IMG/VR virus record: IMGVR_UViG_3300021442_000250
Coordinates: 1 to 64,000 of that record
From: a virus
Length of the DNA stretch: 64,000 nt
Direction: 5' to 3' (one strand)
Under the pieces are notes generated by a model, which saw only the letters and a program-made list of their open reading frames with translations, did not search any database and had not been told where the DNA came from. The translations under genes and the position numbers were made by a program. Position 1 is the first letter of the stretch. Each line of letters begins with the position of its first letter. Positions 43,307-53,276 of the stretch are shown here, piece after piece.

Positions 43307-45163
43307 ATGGCAGTAAATTATAAACAGTTTGAAGCAAACTACGGATTTAAAAGCCCAGGATTTACGGTTGATAATCTTGGTAATGTATCTGTTAGAACAA
43401 TTACTAATACATATACTCCGACTGCATCTGATTCCATAGATTATACAGTTACAGAACAAACCAATAATTTTTCTATTGTAGATAAAGATAGTAATAATTT
43501 AGGATCAAACCCAGCTCTTGATTTAAAAAGAGGTACAACTTATGTTTTTGACCTTAATACTACATCTATTACATGGAATATTTTTTCACCAGATACAAAT
43601 AATAATGCAGTTGCTGGAGTTTCTTATAGTACTGGGTTATCGCATACTACAAGTATCAATGGACAAAACCTTGCAACTGATACATGGACAGTTGCACAAA
43701 CTTGGCAACAAGAATCTTCATCTTATAGTAGACCTGTAACTGTTGTTGTTCCTAATACTACCGGAACACCATTACAAGGCAAACAAATTCCAGTAATTAT
43801 AACTTTACACAATGCAAATCAATCGGCTGGAAATGCTATTACAAATTTAAATTATCTAACAGATAAAATTATAATTGCTCCTCAGGGTTACAGTAAAGAA
43901 TGGAATACAGGATATACTACTACTAAAGCAGATGATATAGCATACCTTGATGCAATAATAGATAAGTTAGCGGATTATGACAATGTAGATTTAAGAGAAA
44001 TTTCAATTCATGGTAAAGGACTTGGTGGACAAATGGCACACCAATACGCTTTACAAACAACAAAAACAAATATTAAAAATGTAATCATTGAATCAGCATT
44101 ATTCAATGAAGACCAATACAGAGAAAATACAGGTATTTTTTACAAAATGGCTTTAGCTAATTTAGGAGATTCAACAGCAGTTTCTTGGGCACCAGTAACG
44201 CCTTTATCTAAAGCAAAAGTTATAATGTTTCATGGTGAAGAAGATTTAGCATATCCATTTAATGGTGGAGTTGTAGCTGGTCAAACTATTTTAACAGCGG
44301 CATCTACAATATATGGCTGGGCAAAAGCAAATAGTACTATAGAAAATAAATTATTATCTGGTGTACTTCAATTAGATGGTTCTAATTTATATTCTTATAA
44401 TTCAGGTAATGTGTCGCTATATGCTTATTCTAATGTAGCACAAACTTGGGAAGGAAGTGTATTAACAAGCGTTCAAACAAGAGTAAATGAGACAGCTACT
44501 CCTTCTTCATATGTAGATATTCCAACAGCTTCTACTGTAACTGGAGAAGATGCTTTAGCAAAATCTAAAGGACTTTTAAGTTTTGTAGTACCAATTGATG
44601 CTCCAGATAAACTATTTTATGGTGATGCAGATAGAGTTCCTAGTGCGGCAATTAATATAACTAATCCTACAGTAACAGGAATTGGATCATTTAGTTCTAT
44701 TCTTAATACAGGAAATTTAATAAGTTCAGGTGCAGATGCAATTATAACAATTAGTCCTACAGGTACTGGTACAGTAAATATTAATCCAGCTGGTGGTGGT
44801 ACTATAAACAATGTAAATATTAATGCAACAAATTTAACAACATCTGGTGAAGTATCTATAACACCTAATTCAGATGTAACTATAAGCCCACAATTAAGTG
44901 GTACACTAACAGTAAACCCTTCAGCAACAGGATCTTTAAATAATGTGTCCGTTGGACAATCTGTTCCTAAAGCAGGAGCTTTTACTACTCTCATTTCGAC
45001 GTCAGGAACGTTAAATAGTACTACAATTGGTACAACGACACCTGCCAATGCTGGATTTTTATCCGCAACGGGCGAAAGTACGCCTACAACAGGTAAACAC
45101 TTGACCAATAAAACTTATGTAGACGCAACTAGTATGGCATATTCTATTGCGTTAGGGGTATAA
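43307..45163 (+). CDS. fibre protein with inactive-looking esterase domain inside a split cupredoxin-like domain
   Basis: 618 residues. Residues about 68-85 (NPALDLKRGTTYVFDLN) and 422-438 (GLLSFVVPIDAPDKLFYG) are the two halves of the cupredoxin-like fibre domain seen intact at the end of the 20229 protein; here its copper-type ligands are lost. Between them (about 142-400) lies an alpha/beta-hydrolase of the PHB-depolymerase/LpqC esterase type: IPVIITLHNA, DKIIIAPQGYSKEWNTG, DDIAYLDAIIDKLADYDNVD, IHGKGLGGQMAHQYA and VIMFHGEEDLAYPFNGG. The nucleophile elbow reads GKGLGG where GxSxGG is expected, so the catalytic Ser (position 238) is Gly. C-terminal fibre-shaft repeats contain TNKTYVDATSMAYSIALG, as in other fibres here. 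Confidence 0.65.
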   Translation: MAVNYKQFEANYGFKSPGFTVDNLGNVSVRTITNTYTPTASDSIDYTVTEQTNNFSIVDKDSNNLGSNPALDLKRGTTYVFDLNTTSITWNIFSPDTNNNAVAGVSYSTGLSHTTSINGQNLATDTWTVAQTWQQESSSYSRPVTVVVPNTTGTPLQGKQIPVIITLHNANQSAGNAITNLNYLTDKIIIAPQGYSKEWNTGYTTTKADDIAYLDAIIDKLADYDNVDLREISIHGKGLGGQMAHQYALQTTKTNIKNVIIESALFNEDQYRENTGIFYKMALANLGDSTAVSWAPVTPLSKAKVIMFHGEEDLAYPFNGGVVAGQTILTAASTIYGWAKANSTIENKLLSGVLQLDGSNLYSYNSGNVSLYAYSNVAQTWEGSVLTSVQTRVNETATPSSYVDIPTASTVTGEDALAKSKGLLSFVVPIDAPDKLFYGDADRVPSAAINITNPTVTGIGSFSSILNTGNLISSGADAIITISPTGTGTVNINPAGGGTINNVNINATNLTTSGEVSITPNSDVTISPQLSGTLTVNPSATGSLNNVSVGQSVPKAGAFTTLISTSGTLNSTTIGTTTPANAGFLSATGESTPTTGKHLTNKTYVDATSMAYSIALGV

Positions 45164-45170
45164 AAATTAA

Positions 45171-48100
45171 ATGGCTAAAAAGAAATTAAACAATTATATA
45201 TTTCAAACAGGAATTCCTAAAAACGGGAATAATTATCCTGTAGCTCATAATCTTATCGATAAAAATAAAGAGTGGATTAAAGATGAAATGATGGGTTATA
45301 TCGCTGAGAAAACATCTCAAGATACAGCCGCTGATTTATATCCTAATATATCTAACAGAATTACAAACAATAAAACTTTTATTAAAGATGAAGTATGGGC
45401 CTGGGTGGCGGCACAAGTTGCAGGTAACATTGCTCCATTTGCCGGTTATACTAAAACTGAAGACACTGTAGAAACAGATGTAGAAGCAGTAGTAGAAGCT
45501 ATTGCACGTGACGTTAGATATGGTGGAAATGAAAATTTAAGACTTCAATCAGGTACATATTTTATAGATGGTGTACTCCAATTAGCTAACAGTGGAGATC
45601 CTGAAATCGCATATTGGGGTTATATGCGAACACTTATAAAAGATTCTATTTTACCTGGAGGTGCATTTGGTACTTTACAAACTAGTACATCTTACACTCC
45701 TACAGGAGCAACATATACGCCAACAACTGGTGATATGATTTTAACTATTGGTGCTCACACTTTAACAGTTGGACAATCTGTTAGAATTAGTACACTTGGT
45801 TTAACTTTTACGTGTGCAATGGACAACAATGCAACAAATCACAGTTATCCAAGAGCATCTGGTTCAGCCGCACCCGGTGGTGCTGATTTTTTTTATAATA
45901 AACCAGTTAAAGTTACAGCTAAAGATTCAGTATCAATTACTATAAACGTAGGAGTATCAAGTAATACAACAGCACATACTTTTGTAAGTGCTACTTCTGG
46001 TAGTGTACAAAGTGGAACAGTACAAGATTTAACAGGAACAAATGCTGAAAGTGCCGGTGTTACTGACTTTGATACAAAATTAGGACAATTAATTGAAACA
46101 GTTGACAATGGAATTGTTCAATTACCTGCTCTTACAAGTAGTTCTTATGTATTTGAAAATTTTACTTATAATTCAGATAAGTGCGATAGAGATTATGATT
46201 TTATTCTTGATGCATATCTTAATGATTTACGTTACAATGGTAACAAACAAACAAGATTTATTGCTTCTAAATTCTGGGTAGGAACAACTCCTCAAATAGA
46301 TGGAGATAGACAACCAGAAGTTGCCGCAACAGATTGGGTTAGAGATTTATTAATTAATTACGTTTTACCAAATAAATCTGTAACTTTCACACCAACAAAT
46401 GTAGTATACACTCCGACAACTGGAGTAATGGTATTAACTATTGGATCTCATCCTATGTTGGTTAATGAATATATTAGAATTAATACAAACAGTTTAACAT
46501 TTACTTGTGCAATGGATAGTCATGCGACTAACCATACATATCCTAGAGCGTCTGGATCAAATGCACCTGGTGGGGCTGACTATGCCTATAATGAACCAGT
46601 TAAAATTACATCAGTAAGTGCAACATCAATTACTGTAAACGTAGGAACATCAACTAATACATCAGCACATACTTTTATAAGTGCTACTACAGGTGCAGTA
46701 ACACAATCAAAACAAAATCCAGTTGTTACTACTCAATTTACAGATGGAAATAATTCTGAATCAAACGCGACAAATAGAATAGTAACATTGTCAAATATTA
46801 TTTCTGATGTAAAAGCAAATGGTTTAGATAATTTACCAGCATTAGAAAAAAATGAAGTATCTAGTTTAAAAGTTGTTAATCCAGGTGGACAAATTAATCA
46901 TGAAGATATTTTATTAATTACTAACACTACAAGAAATACTGTATTATATAATTTTGCTGATGCAAGTCTTGGCTGTACAGTTGAATATGAAAAAGAAACT
47001 GACGATGATTTTAAAGCATTCTTACACGGTAGTGATACTGTAACTACAATATTTTTAAATGCTGATACTTCTAGCCATACAGTTGATGATGCAGTATCAA
47101 TTTTTGTAGAAGGCGGCGAACTTAGAACAAGACCATTTGATTTTGGTACTGACGCAATTGAAAGATTTAGAATTGCAAAACCACAATCAATGATAGATGC
47201 TGACTTTGAATATGGTCTTCAGCCAACCAAGTGGCAAGCAATTGGAACACAAAGAGGTTATCCATCAATTTACGAAGTACCGGGAACAGATATAGATATC
47301 GCATCAGTAACAACTGACGCATCAACTGGTACAGCAGGAATAGGTGCATCATTAATAACTGTAACAACAGTTGGCCCTCACGCCATGTTATCAGGTGATC
47401 CTTTAACTATTATAGGTTTTGCAGGATCAGGTGTAGAAGGGGCAGGTAGAGCACAAGGTTCATTTGTTGTAAATTCTGTAACATCTAATAAAATTTTTAC
47501 TTACTATGCAAAAGCAAAAGTAGGAACAGCAAACGGTCAAACAATATCAACTAAATTTACTCAAATGCGTAAAGGTGCATTTTATACTGGAGCAGATTTA
47601 GGAGAACCATCGTTCTCTGTTGTATCACAAGGATCAAGTGGAGCAGTTGCAACTTCATTAAAAGTATTAGCAGGACAATCAATTGTTCCATTTACAGGAG
47701 CAACTCCTCCAACAGGAGCTCCAGTTACAGGAACAGGTATCGCAACAGGTACTCAAATTACAGCAATTACTGGTACAGGTGGAGCTTTAGTTAGTCCAAA
47801 AATTAAAGGAGATTATGCTTCAGGTGTAACTCAAGTTGAAGTTGTAGATCCGGCAGGTATATTACAAAATTCTGTATTGGATAGAGGAGATGGTTTTGGT
47901 ACAAATATTATAAACGTTAATGGAGCAGTATTAACTTTATCAAGTCCTTTACAATCAAGTTTAGTAGGTGATCAAACAGTTTATTCAAATGTTGCTGGAT
48001 TAAACAGATCACCAAATGGTACAAGTGCAACTTGGCAAATAAGTTGGACAGGTGGTGCTTATACTGTTGTACAAGGAATAACTGGAACAAATTATCAACT

Positions 48101-51100
48101 TGGTGATGCAATAACAATTCTTGGAACGGCTTTAGGTGCATCATCTCCAGCAAATGATGTAACAATTAATATAGACAGTGTAGATACTGGAGGAGAAATT
48201 CTTACTTTCAGTTATTCAGGAACTGCATTTGATGGTACAGGATCAGCTTCAGACATTACTGGTAGCGTACCAGGTGGCGTAGGCACAGGTGGAGAATTTA
48301 ATATTACTAAAACTAATACTTCATATGCGGTAGCATTAGCAAGTCAAACCTTTACACTTTTAAATCCTCAATATGCAGGTGGCGGTGGTACTGGATCTAT
48401 TTGGGACATAACATTCACAAATGGTGTTTATAATACTGTTACAATGTCAAACGGTGGATCTGGTTTTATTGTTAATGATACAATTAGAATTGCAGGAACA
48501 GAATTTGGTGGACAAGGCGATCTGAATGAATTATTAATTAGAGTTACTGGTGTAAGTTCAGGAGTAATAACAAGTCATTCATCTGCAGGTACGGCTCCAG
48601 ATGCAACAGTAATATATACAAATCCAGCATTTACTACAAGTGGTTCAGGTACATTAGCAACATTTAGCGTAACTAGAACAGGAACGGCTTATACAGCAAT
48701 TATTACAGCGCCAGGAACTAATTATGGAGTTTCTGATACTATAACAATTGATGGTGGAAATTTAGGTGGTGCATCAACAACAAATGACTGTACATTAACC
48801 GTTGCAACTATTGATGGTTCAGGTGGAATAACAAGTGTAACTCCTACTGGTTTAGCTGTTAATACAAAGACTATTGCTGGAATAACATCAGGTAATAACT
48901 ACGTAGGTTCAAATGCTCAATTTAGTGTTACTAATCCAGTGGGTGGTAGCTATACTAGTATTACAGCAACAAATGTAGGACAACATTATACATTAGGTCA
49001 AGAATTAACAATATTAGGAACACAATTAGGAGGTTTATCTCCTACACACGATTTAACAATTACATTGGCAACAGCGTTAGGAGCCAATGATGCAATTGTA
49101 CAAGGTAATTGGACTATTTCTGGTAATGCTACAGATGGTCCCGGTACATTAAATTATGTAGCAAATGACATATTAAAAATTAACGGTACAGCATTAGGCG
49201 GAGCTAATATTACAAATGATGCATACGTTAGGGTGTCTAGCGTAGACGCAGAAGGGTCGATTACAGGAGTAGCTGTCACTGGAACCGGAACAGATGGTGA
49301 TGTAACATATACAGAAGTACCAGAATGGGATGGATCAACTATACCAGGATGGACTACAAGTTTAGCAGGAACAGGTGCAACATTTACAATTCAAAGAATA
49401 GGAACGGCTTATACAGCTACAGTAGTAGCAACAGGTTCGGGATTTGTAGGGACAGAAGCAATAACAATTTTAGGAACACATTTAGGTGGTGCAACACCAG
49501 CCAATGATGCTTCATTTACAATTGATACTGTTAATGCAGGAGCAGTTGCTACTATAAGTGCAGTAACTGGAACAGCGGCTAATACTCAATTATACACAAA
49601 CGCACCTACAGAAAAAAGAGTAGGTCAAGGTGAAGCATTTGATATTAGTATCACAGGTGGAAATTATACTGTAGATCAAATTTCACAGGCAGGTACAAAT
49701 TTCTGGGTAGGACAAATAGTAGTAATTCCTGGAACATCTTTATTTGGTTCTTCACCAGCAAATGATTGTTCAATAGAAATTACATCAGTAGATGCAGTAT
49801 CAACTGGTGGAATTACAGGTACAACTGTAACTGGAAGTGCTAACACTGGTACAGGTGCCGCAGGAACAATGTTAATTGGTACTAATAGACCACAAACAGG
49901 TATTGGAGCAGTATTCTATATAACTAGATCATACACAGACGATTCATCAACTACATATACAGAAGCAACAGTTTCTAGTTTAGGAACAGGTTATAATGTA
50001 GGAGATCAAATTGTTGTTAGTGGAACAGCATTAGGCGGAGGAACTCCTGCACATGATTGTAATGTTACTGTTCAAGCTATAAATTCATCAGGTGGTATAT
50101 CACAATGTACTCACTCAGGTAGTGCAGTAACAGGAACAGGTGTAACAGTTTATTCATCTCTTACTTTATCAGATGTAACTACGCAAGTTTTACCAGCATC
50201 ATCTACAATAACTTATAGTGCAATAGCAACTATACAAGTACAATTTTTAACTCCACATGGTTTAGTTCCAGGAGATGGTTTCTTAGTAACTATTGGATCT
50301 GATGATGGAAGTAATAATCACTTATTAGCATCAGGACCATTCCTTGTTACAGAACTTCCAGCAACTAATCAATTAAGATTTCAAGCTAGATCACCAGGAC
50401 AAATTACAGATCTTAACTGGTCTGGATTCGTATATGTTAGACCAGATTCATTCTTTGTACATAGACCATTTGATGGAGGAGTACAATTAGGAACAGGTGG
50501 ACCACAACACGGTGCACAGGCAATAAGACAATCTAAAAAATATATTAGATATCAATCAGGTAAAGGTATCATGTATACAACAGGTGCCTTGTTTGCTCCA
50601 TCTTATGATATTTTAAATGTTGTAGCAGATGGTAAAACAGTTGGATCTGTAATATCTGTTACTACAGATGAAGTTGACCACGGATTACAAGTTGGTGCAA
50701 CTATAACATTAATTGGAATAGCACAACAAGAATTTAATGATGATTATATAGTAATTCAAATTGTAAATGAAAGAACATTTAAAGTTACTGCTAATAGTTC
50801 TTTAAGTATGTTAACTCCAGAATTTAAAGATCAACCACAAGTATCATTAAAATATTGGAATGGTGCAACTGTAAGATCAGGTATATTTGATGATCAAAAT
50901 GGAATTTTCTGGGAATATGATGGTGTAAACTTAAATCTTTGTCAAAGAACAGCTACAAGACAATTAGCAGGAACAATTTCAGTAAATCCTGATTCTAATA
51001 CAATTACAGGACTAGGAACAAGATTTAGAGAACAATTAAAAGCAGGTGATAGAATAGTAATAAGAGGTATGACTCACGTTGTATCTAATGTTGCAGATAA

Positions 51101-52883
51101 TTTAACAATGAATGTTACTCCAGACTATAGAGGAGTTAATCCAGCCGCTGGTGTTAAAAGTTGTTTAGTATTTGATAAAAAAGTTAAACAAGAAAATTGG
51201 AATTTAGACCCTGTCAATGGAACTGGACCTAGTGGATATGATTTAAATGTATCTAAGATGCAGATGATAGGTCTACAAATGTCCTGGTACGGAGCAGGAT
51301 TTATCGATTACATGACAAGAGGTGGTGATGGTAACTTTATTTTCTGTCACAGAATGAGAAATTCTAACATTAATACAGAAGCATATATGAGAACAGGTAA
51401 CCAACCTGTGCGTTATGAAGTTACTAATGAAGGTCCAAATGGTAAACTTTCAGATAATATAAATGCTGGAGATACAACAATAAGATTAGTAGATGCTTCT
51501 TTCTTTCCACCAAATGGCGGAACGCTTTATATAGATAATGAAATTATAACATACACAACTGTTACTGGTAATAAATTAACAGGTGTTACTAGAGCAACTC
51601 AATTAACTAACTTTTCTTCAGGAGCCACTAGATCATATACAGCAGGTCCGGCGGCTGAACACTATAGAAATACTGGAGTTGTATTAATTAGTAACACGGC
51701 AAGTCCAATTATATCTCACTGGGGATCATCTTACATAACAGATGGTGACTTTGATGAAGAACGTGGATATTTGTTTAGTTATGCGGCAACGAATACAGAA
51801 TTAGAAACTACGAAAAAAACTGTGTTCCTAATAAGATTAGCACCATCAGTTGCTAACGCTTTAACAGGAGACCTTGGAGATAGAGACTTGCTTAACAGAG
51901 CCCAGTTGCTACTTGAAGGTATAGAAATTACAACAGAACCTATGGCTAGTAACCCAGGTTCACTGGTCTTACAAGGAGTGCTTAATCCTCAAAACTATCC
52001 ATTAGATCCAAGTGATATAGGTTGGACGGGACTGTCAGGAACTGCACAAGGTGGTCAACCATCGTTTGCTCAAATAGCGGCAGGTGGTTCGGTTAACTGG
52101 AACGGTGGAGCTACTCAGGTTACTGCAACAGCAGACACATCGGCGGCAATTTCAACTCAAGTTACAAACAACTGGTGGAATATGGGTAGTTGGTATAACA
52201 ATTATTCATACTGGTTAAAAGAAGATGGTCCAGGAAACAACAATGGTTTTGATGGCAGAGATATTAAAGTAGGAGATTCAGTAAGTGGTGGTAGTTTCCC
52301 AGCAGGCACAATTATTACAGAGCTTTATGAATATTCTTATTACTATCTAGCATACTACAGTAATAATCACGGTGGTATTCCGATGGGAACAGCAATTACG
52401 TTTTCTATGGGAGGTACATTAACTAATACAAACTACTTGTACATGGATCCAACTTCATGGGAAGCTTCAAATGCCACACAAGGTACAGAATTACAAGACA
52501 CTAATTTTCCATCTGGTACATCTGTTATTAGTGTAGACCCATTAGGAAGATATGGTCCAGTTGCTACTGGTACAACTTATTATAAAGTAACGTTTTCACA
52601 AACATCAACAGCGGCTATTGCCGCAGGTGCAAGTGTAACGTTCTTATTTGGTAATCCACCATATGCACAACCAGGTGAAATGATCTTTTCATTCGTTGCA
52701 CAACCAGGTGAAAGAGCAACATTATCTCTTGCTCCGATCAAGGAATTGACTAATACTACATTAGGTGGAAGAGGAACATTTCCTAATGGTCCAGATGTGT
52801 TAGCAATTAACGTATATAGAACAGGTGGAACTGGAGCAGTTAACGGTACAGTTACACTGCGTTGGTCAGAAGCTCAAGCGTAA
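45171..52883 (+). CDS. 2570-residue structural protein with tandem domain repeats
   Basis: Largest gene in the window. N-terminus has two helical modules (NKEWIKDEMMGYIAEK; NKTFIKDEVWAWVAAQVAGN; later CDRDYDFILDAYLNDLRYNG) related to those inserted in the 28407 fibre, and two YTP repeats (about nt 45690-46000 and 46381-46690). About nt 48025-50150 encodes eight tandem repeats of roughly 65-100 residues: xTxYTVxxxGTxYxVGDxI, TIxGTxLGGxSPANDxTI and a terminal TGTA. The C-terminal part (SSYITDGDFDEERGYLFSYA; GDLGDRDLLNRAQLLLEGI; then Trp/Tyr/Asn-rich loops and TGAVNGTVTLRWSEAQA) is a distinct domain. Probably a very long virion fibre or baseplate-attached structure. It meets the minus-strand operon end to end at 52883/52884. 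Confidence 0.6.
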   Translation: MAKKKLNNYIFQTGIPKNGNNYPVAHNLIDKNKEWIKDEMMGYIAEKTSQDTAADLYPNISNRITNNKTFIKDEVWAWVAAQVAGNIAPFAGYTKTEDTVETDVEAVVEAIARDVRYGGNENLRLQSGTYFIDGVLQLANSGDPEIAYWGYMRTLIKDSILPGGAFGTLQTSTSYTPTGATYTPTTGDMILTIGAHTLTVGQSVRISTLGLTFTCAMDNNATNHSYPRASGSAAPGGADFFYNKPVKVTAKDSVSITINVGVSSNTTAHTFVSATSGSVQSGTVQDLTGTNAESAGVTDFDTKLGQLIETVDNGIVQLPALTSSSYVFENFTYNSDKCDRDYDFILDAYLNDLRYNGNKQTRFIASKFWVGTTPQIDGDRQPEVAATDWVRDLLINYVLPNKSVTFTPTNVVYTPTTGVMVLTIGSHPMLVNEYIRINTNSLTFTCAMDSHATNHTYPRASGSNAPGGADYAYNEPVKITSVSATSITVNVGTSTNTSAHTFISATTGAVTQSKQNPVVTTQFTDGNNSESNATNRIVTLSNIISDVKANGLDNLPALEKNEVSSLKVVNPGGQINHEDILLITNTTRNTVLYNFADASLGCTVEYEKETDDDFKAFLHGSDTVTTIFLNADTSSHTVDDAVSIFVEGGELRTRPFDFGTDAIERFRIAKPQSMIDADFEYGLQPTKWQAIGTQRGYPSIYEVPGTDIDIASVTTDASTGTAGIGASLITVTTVGPHAMLSGDPLTIIGFAGSGVEGAGRAQGSFVVNSVTSNKIFTYYAKAKVGTANGQTISTKFTQMRKGAFYTGADLGEPSFSVVSQGSSGAVATSLKVLAGQSIVPFTGATPPTGAPVTGTGIATGTQITAITGTGGALVSPKIKGDYASGVTQVEVVDPAGILQNSVLDRGDGFGTNIINVNGAVLTLSSPLQSSLVGDQTVYSNVAGLNRSPNGTSATWQISWTGGAYTVVQGITGTNYQLGDAITILGTALGASSPANDVTINIDSVDTGGEILTFSYSGTAFDGTGSASDITGSVPGGVGTGGEFNITKTNTSYAVALASQTFTLLNPQYAGGGGTGSIWDITFTNGVYNTVTMSNGGSGFIVNDTIRIAGTEFGGQGDLNELLIRVTGVSSGVITSHSSAGTAPDATVIYTNPAFTTSGSGTLATFSVTRTGTAYTAIITAPGTNYGVSDTITIDGGNLGGASTTNDCTLTVATIDGSGGITSVTPTGLAVNTKTIAGITSGNNYVGSNAQFSVTNPVGGSYTSITATNVGQHYTLGQELTILGTQLGGLSPTHDLTITLATALGANDAIVQGNWTISGNATDGPGTLNYVANDILKINGTALGGANITNDAYVRVSSVDAEGSITGVAVTGTGTDGDVTYTEVPEWDGSTIPGWTTSLAGTGATFTIQRIGTAYTATVVATGSGFVGTEAITILGTHLGGATPANDASFTIDTVNAGAVATISAVTGTAANTQLYTNAPTEKRVGQGEAFDISITGGNYTVDQISQAGTNFWVGQIVVIPGTSLFGSSPANDCSIEITSVDAVSTGGITGTTVTGSANTGTGAAGTMLIGTNRPQTGIGAVFYITRSYTDDSSTTYTEATVSSLGTGYNVGDQIVVSGTALGGGTPAHDCNVTVQAINSSGGISQCTHSGSAVTGTGVTVYSSLTLSDVTTQVLPASSTITYSAIATIQVQFLTPHGLVPGDGFLVTIGSDDGSNNHLLASGPFLVTELPATNQLRFQARSPGQITDLNWSGFVYVRPDSFFVHRPFDGGVQLGTGGPQHGAQAIRQSKKYIRYQSGKGIMYTTGALFAPSYDILNVVADGKTVGSVISVTTDEVDHGLQVGATITLIGIAQQEFNDDYIVIQIVNERTFKVTANSSLSMLTPEFKDQPQVSLKYWNGATVRSGIFDDQNGIFWEYDGVNLNLCQRTATRQLAGTISVNPDSNTITGLGTRFREQLKAGDRIVIRGMTHVVSNVADNLTMNVTPDYRGVNPAAGVKSCLVFDKKVKQENWNLDPVNGTGPSGYDLNVSKMQMIGLQMSWYGAGFIDYMTRGGDGNFIFCHRMRNSNINTEAYMRTGNQPVRYEVTNEGPNGKLSDNINAGDTTIRLVDASFFPPNGGTLYIDNEIITYTTVTGNKLTGVTRATQLTNFSSGATRSYTAGPAAEHYRNTGVVLISNTASPIISHWGSSYITDGDFDEERGYLFSYAATNTELETTKKTVFLIRLAPSVANALTGDLGDRDLLNRAQLLLEGIEITTEPMASNPGSLVLQGVLNPQNYPLDPSDIGWTGLSGTAQGGQPSFAQIAAGGSVNWNGGATQVTATADTSAAISTQVTNNWWNMGSWYNNYSYWLKEDGPGNNNGFDGRDIKVGDSVSGGSFPAGTIITELYEYSYYYLAYYSNNHGGIPMGTAITFSMGGTLTNTNYLYMDPTSWEASNATQGTELQDTNFPSGTSVISVDPLGRYGPVATGTTYYKVTFSQTSTAAIAAGASVTFLFGNPPYAQPGEMIFSFVAQPGERATLSLAPIKELTNTTLGGRGTFPNGPDVLAINVYRTGGTGAVNGTVTLRWSEAQA
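48025..50150 (+). repeat. eight tandem LGG/SPAND protein-coding repeats
   Basis: Successive units share ITILGTxLGGxSPANDxTI followed by a variable strand and a TGTA-type end. A ninth, isolated unit is inserted in CBM-like repeat 4 of the 23205 fibre (nt about 23889-24107: GTNFSATNTITLVGSKVGG, then NDGANDLVITISTVDGSG). Confidence 0.8.
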
Positions 52884-53276
52884 TTATTTCTTTTCAGGAT
52901 TGTCTTTTTTTGATTGGCTATCGCCTTTTATAACTCTATAATTATCTTCGGAATGATCAGGTGTGCTAACTTCGGATACGCTACCATGATCAGATACTAA
53001 TTCTAATTGGTGAGGCATTAATGGTGGATTATACCAAGTTTCTCCTTCTTTAAAATCTTTAGTATATAAAGTTGCATCTTTAGTATCAATCCAATGTAAT
53101 TTAAATGTTCCACTATTGCAAAACCATGTTTCATCTTTATCTTTATGAAAATGCATACTAAATTTTGCACCTTTTTTAGTAAACACCATAATTTTTCCAC
53201 AGTATTTGTCGCTAGAAGCCCATATTAATTCATAGCCCCAACCCATTTCTCTTTTACCTAGTTTATTGATCATCAA
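52884..53276 (-). CDS. cupin (mannose-6-phosphate isomerase-like) protein
   Basis: 130 residues, one beta-barrel cupin. Motif 1 FSMHFHKDKDETWF supplies metal ligands (H, H, E), motif 2 PPLMPHQLE the third His. The start MGWGYELIWAS and end SEVSTPDHSEDNYRV match the small sugar-phosphate isomerase-type cupins found in polysaccharide loci. Last gene of the minus-strand operon, overlapping hldD by 14 bases. Probably isomerises, epimerises or binds a sugar phosphate or nucleotide sugar in the heptose cassette; the substrate cannot be read from sequence. Confidence 0.75.
   Translation of the reverse strand: MMINKLGKREMGWGYELIWASSDKYCGKIMVFTKKGAKFSMHFHKDKDETWFCNSGTFKLHWIDTKDATLYTKDFKEGETWYNPPLMPHQLELVSDHGSVSEVSTPDHSEDNYRVIKGDSQSKKDNPEKK

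Noticed and set aside
9797-52883. Diversity-generating retroelement or CRISPR as source of the repeats
   Set aside because: No reverse transcriptase, no template/variable repeat pair with adenine-specific changes and no short regularly spaced direct repeats; the repeats are protein-domain length and in frame.
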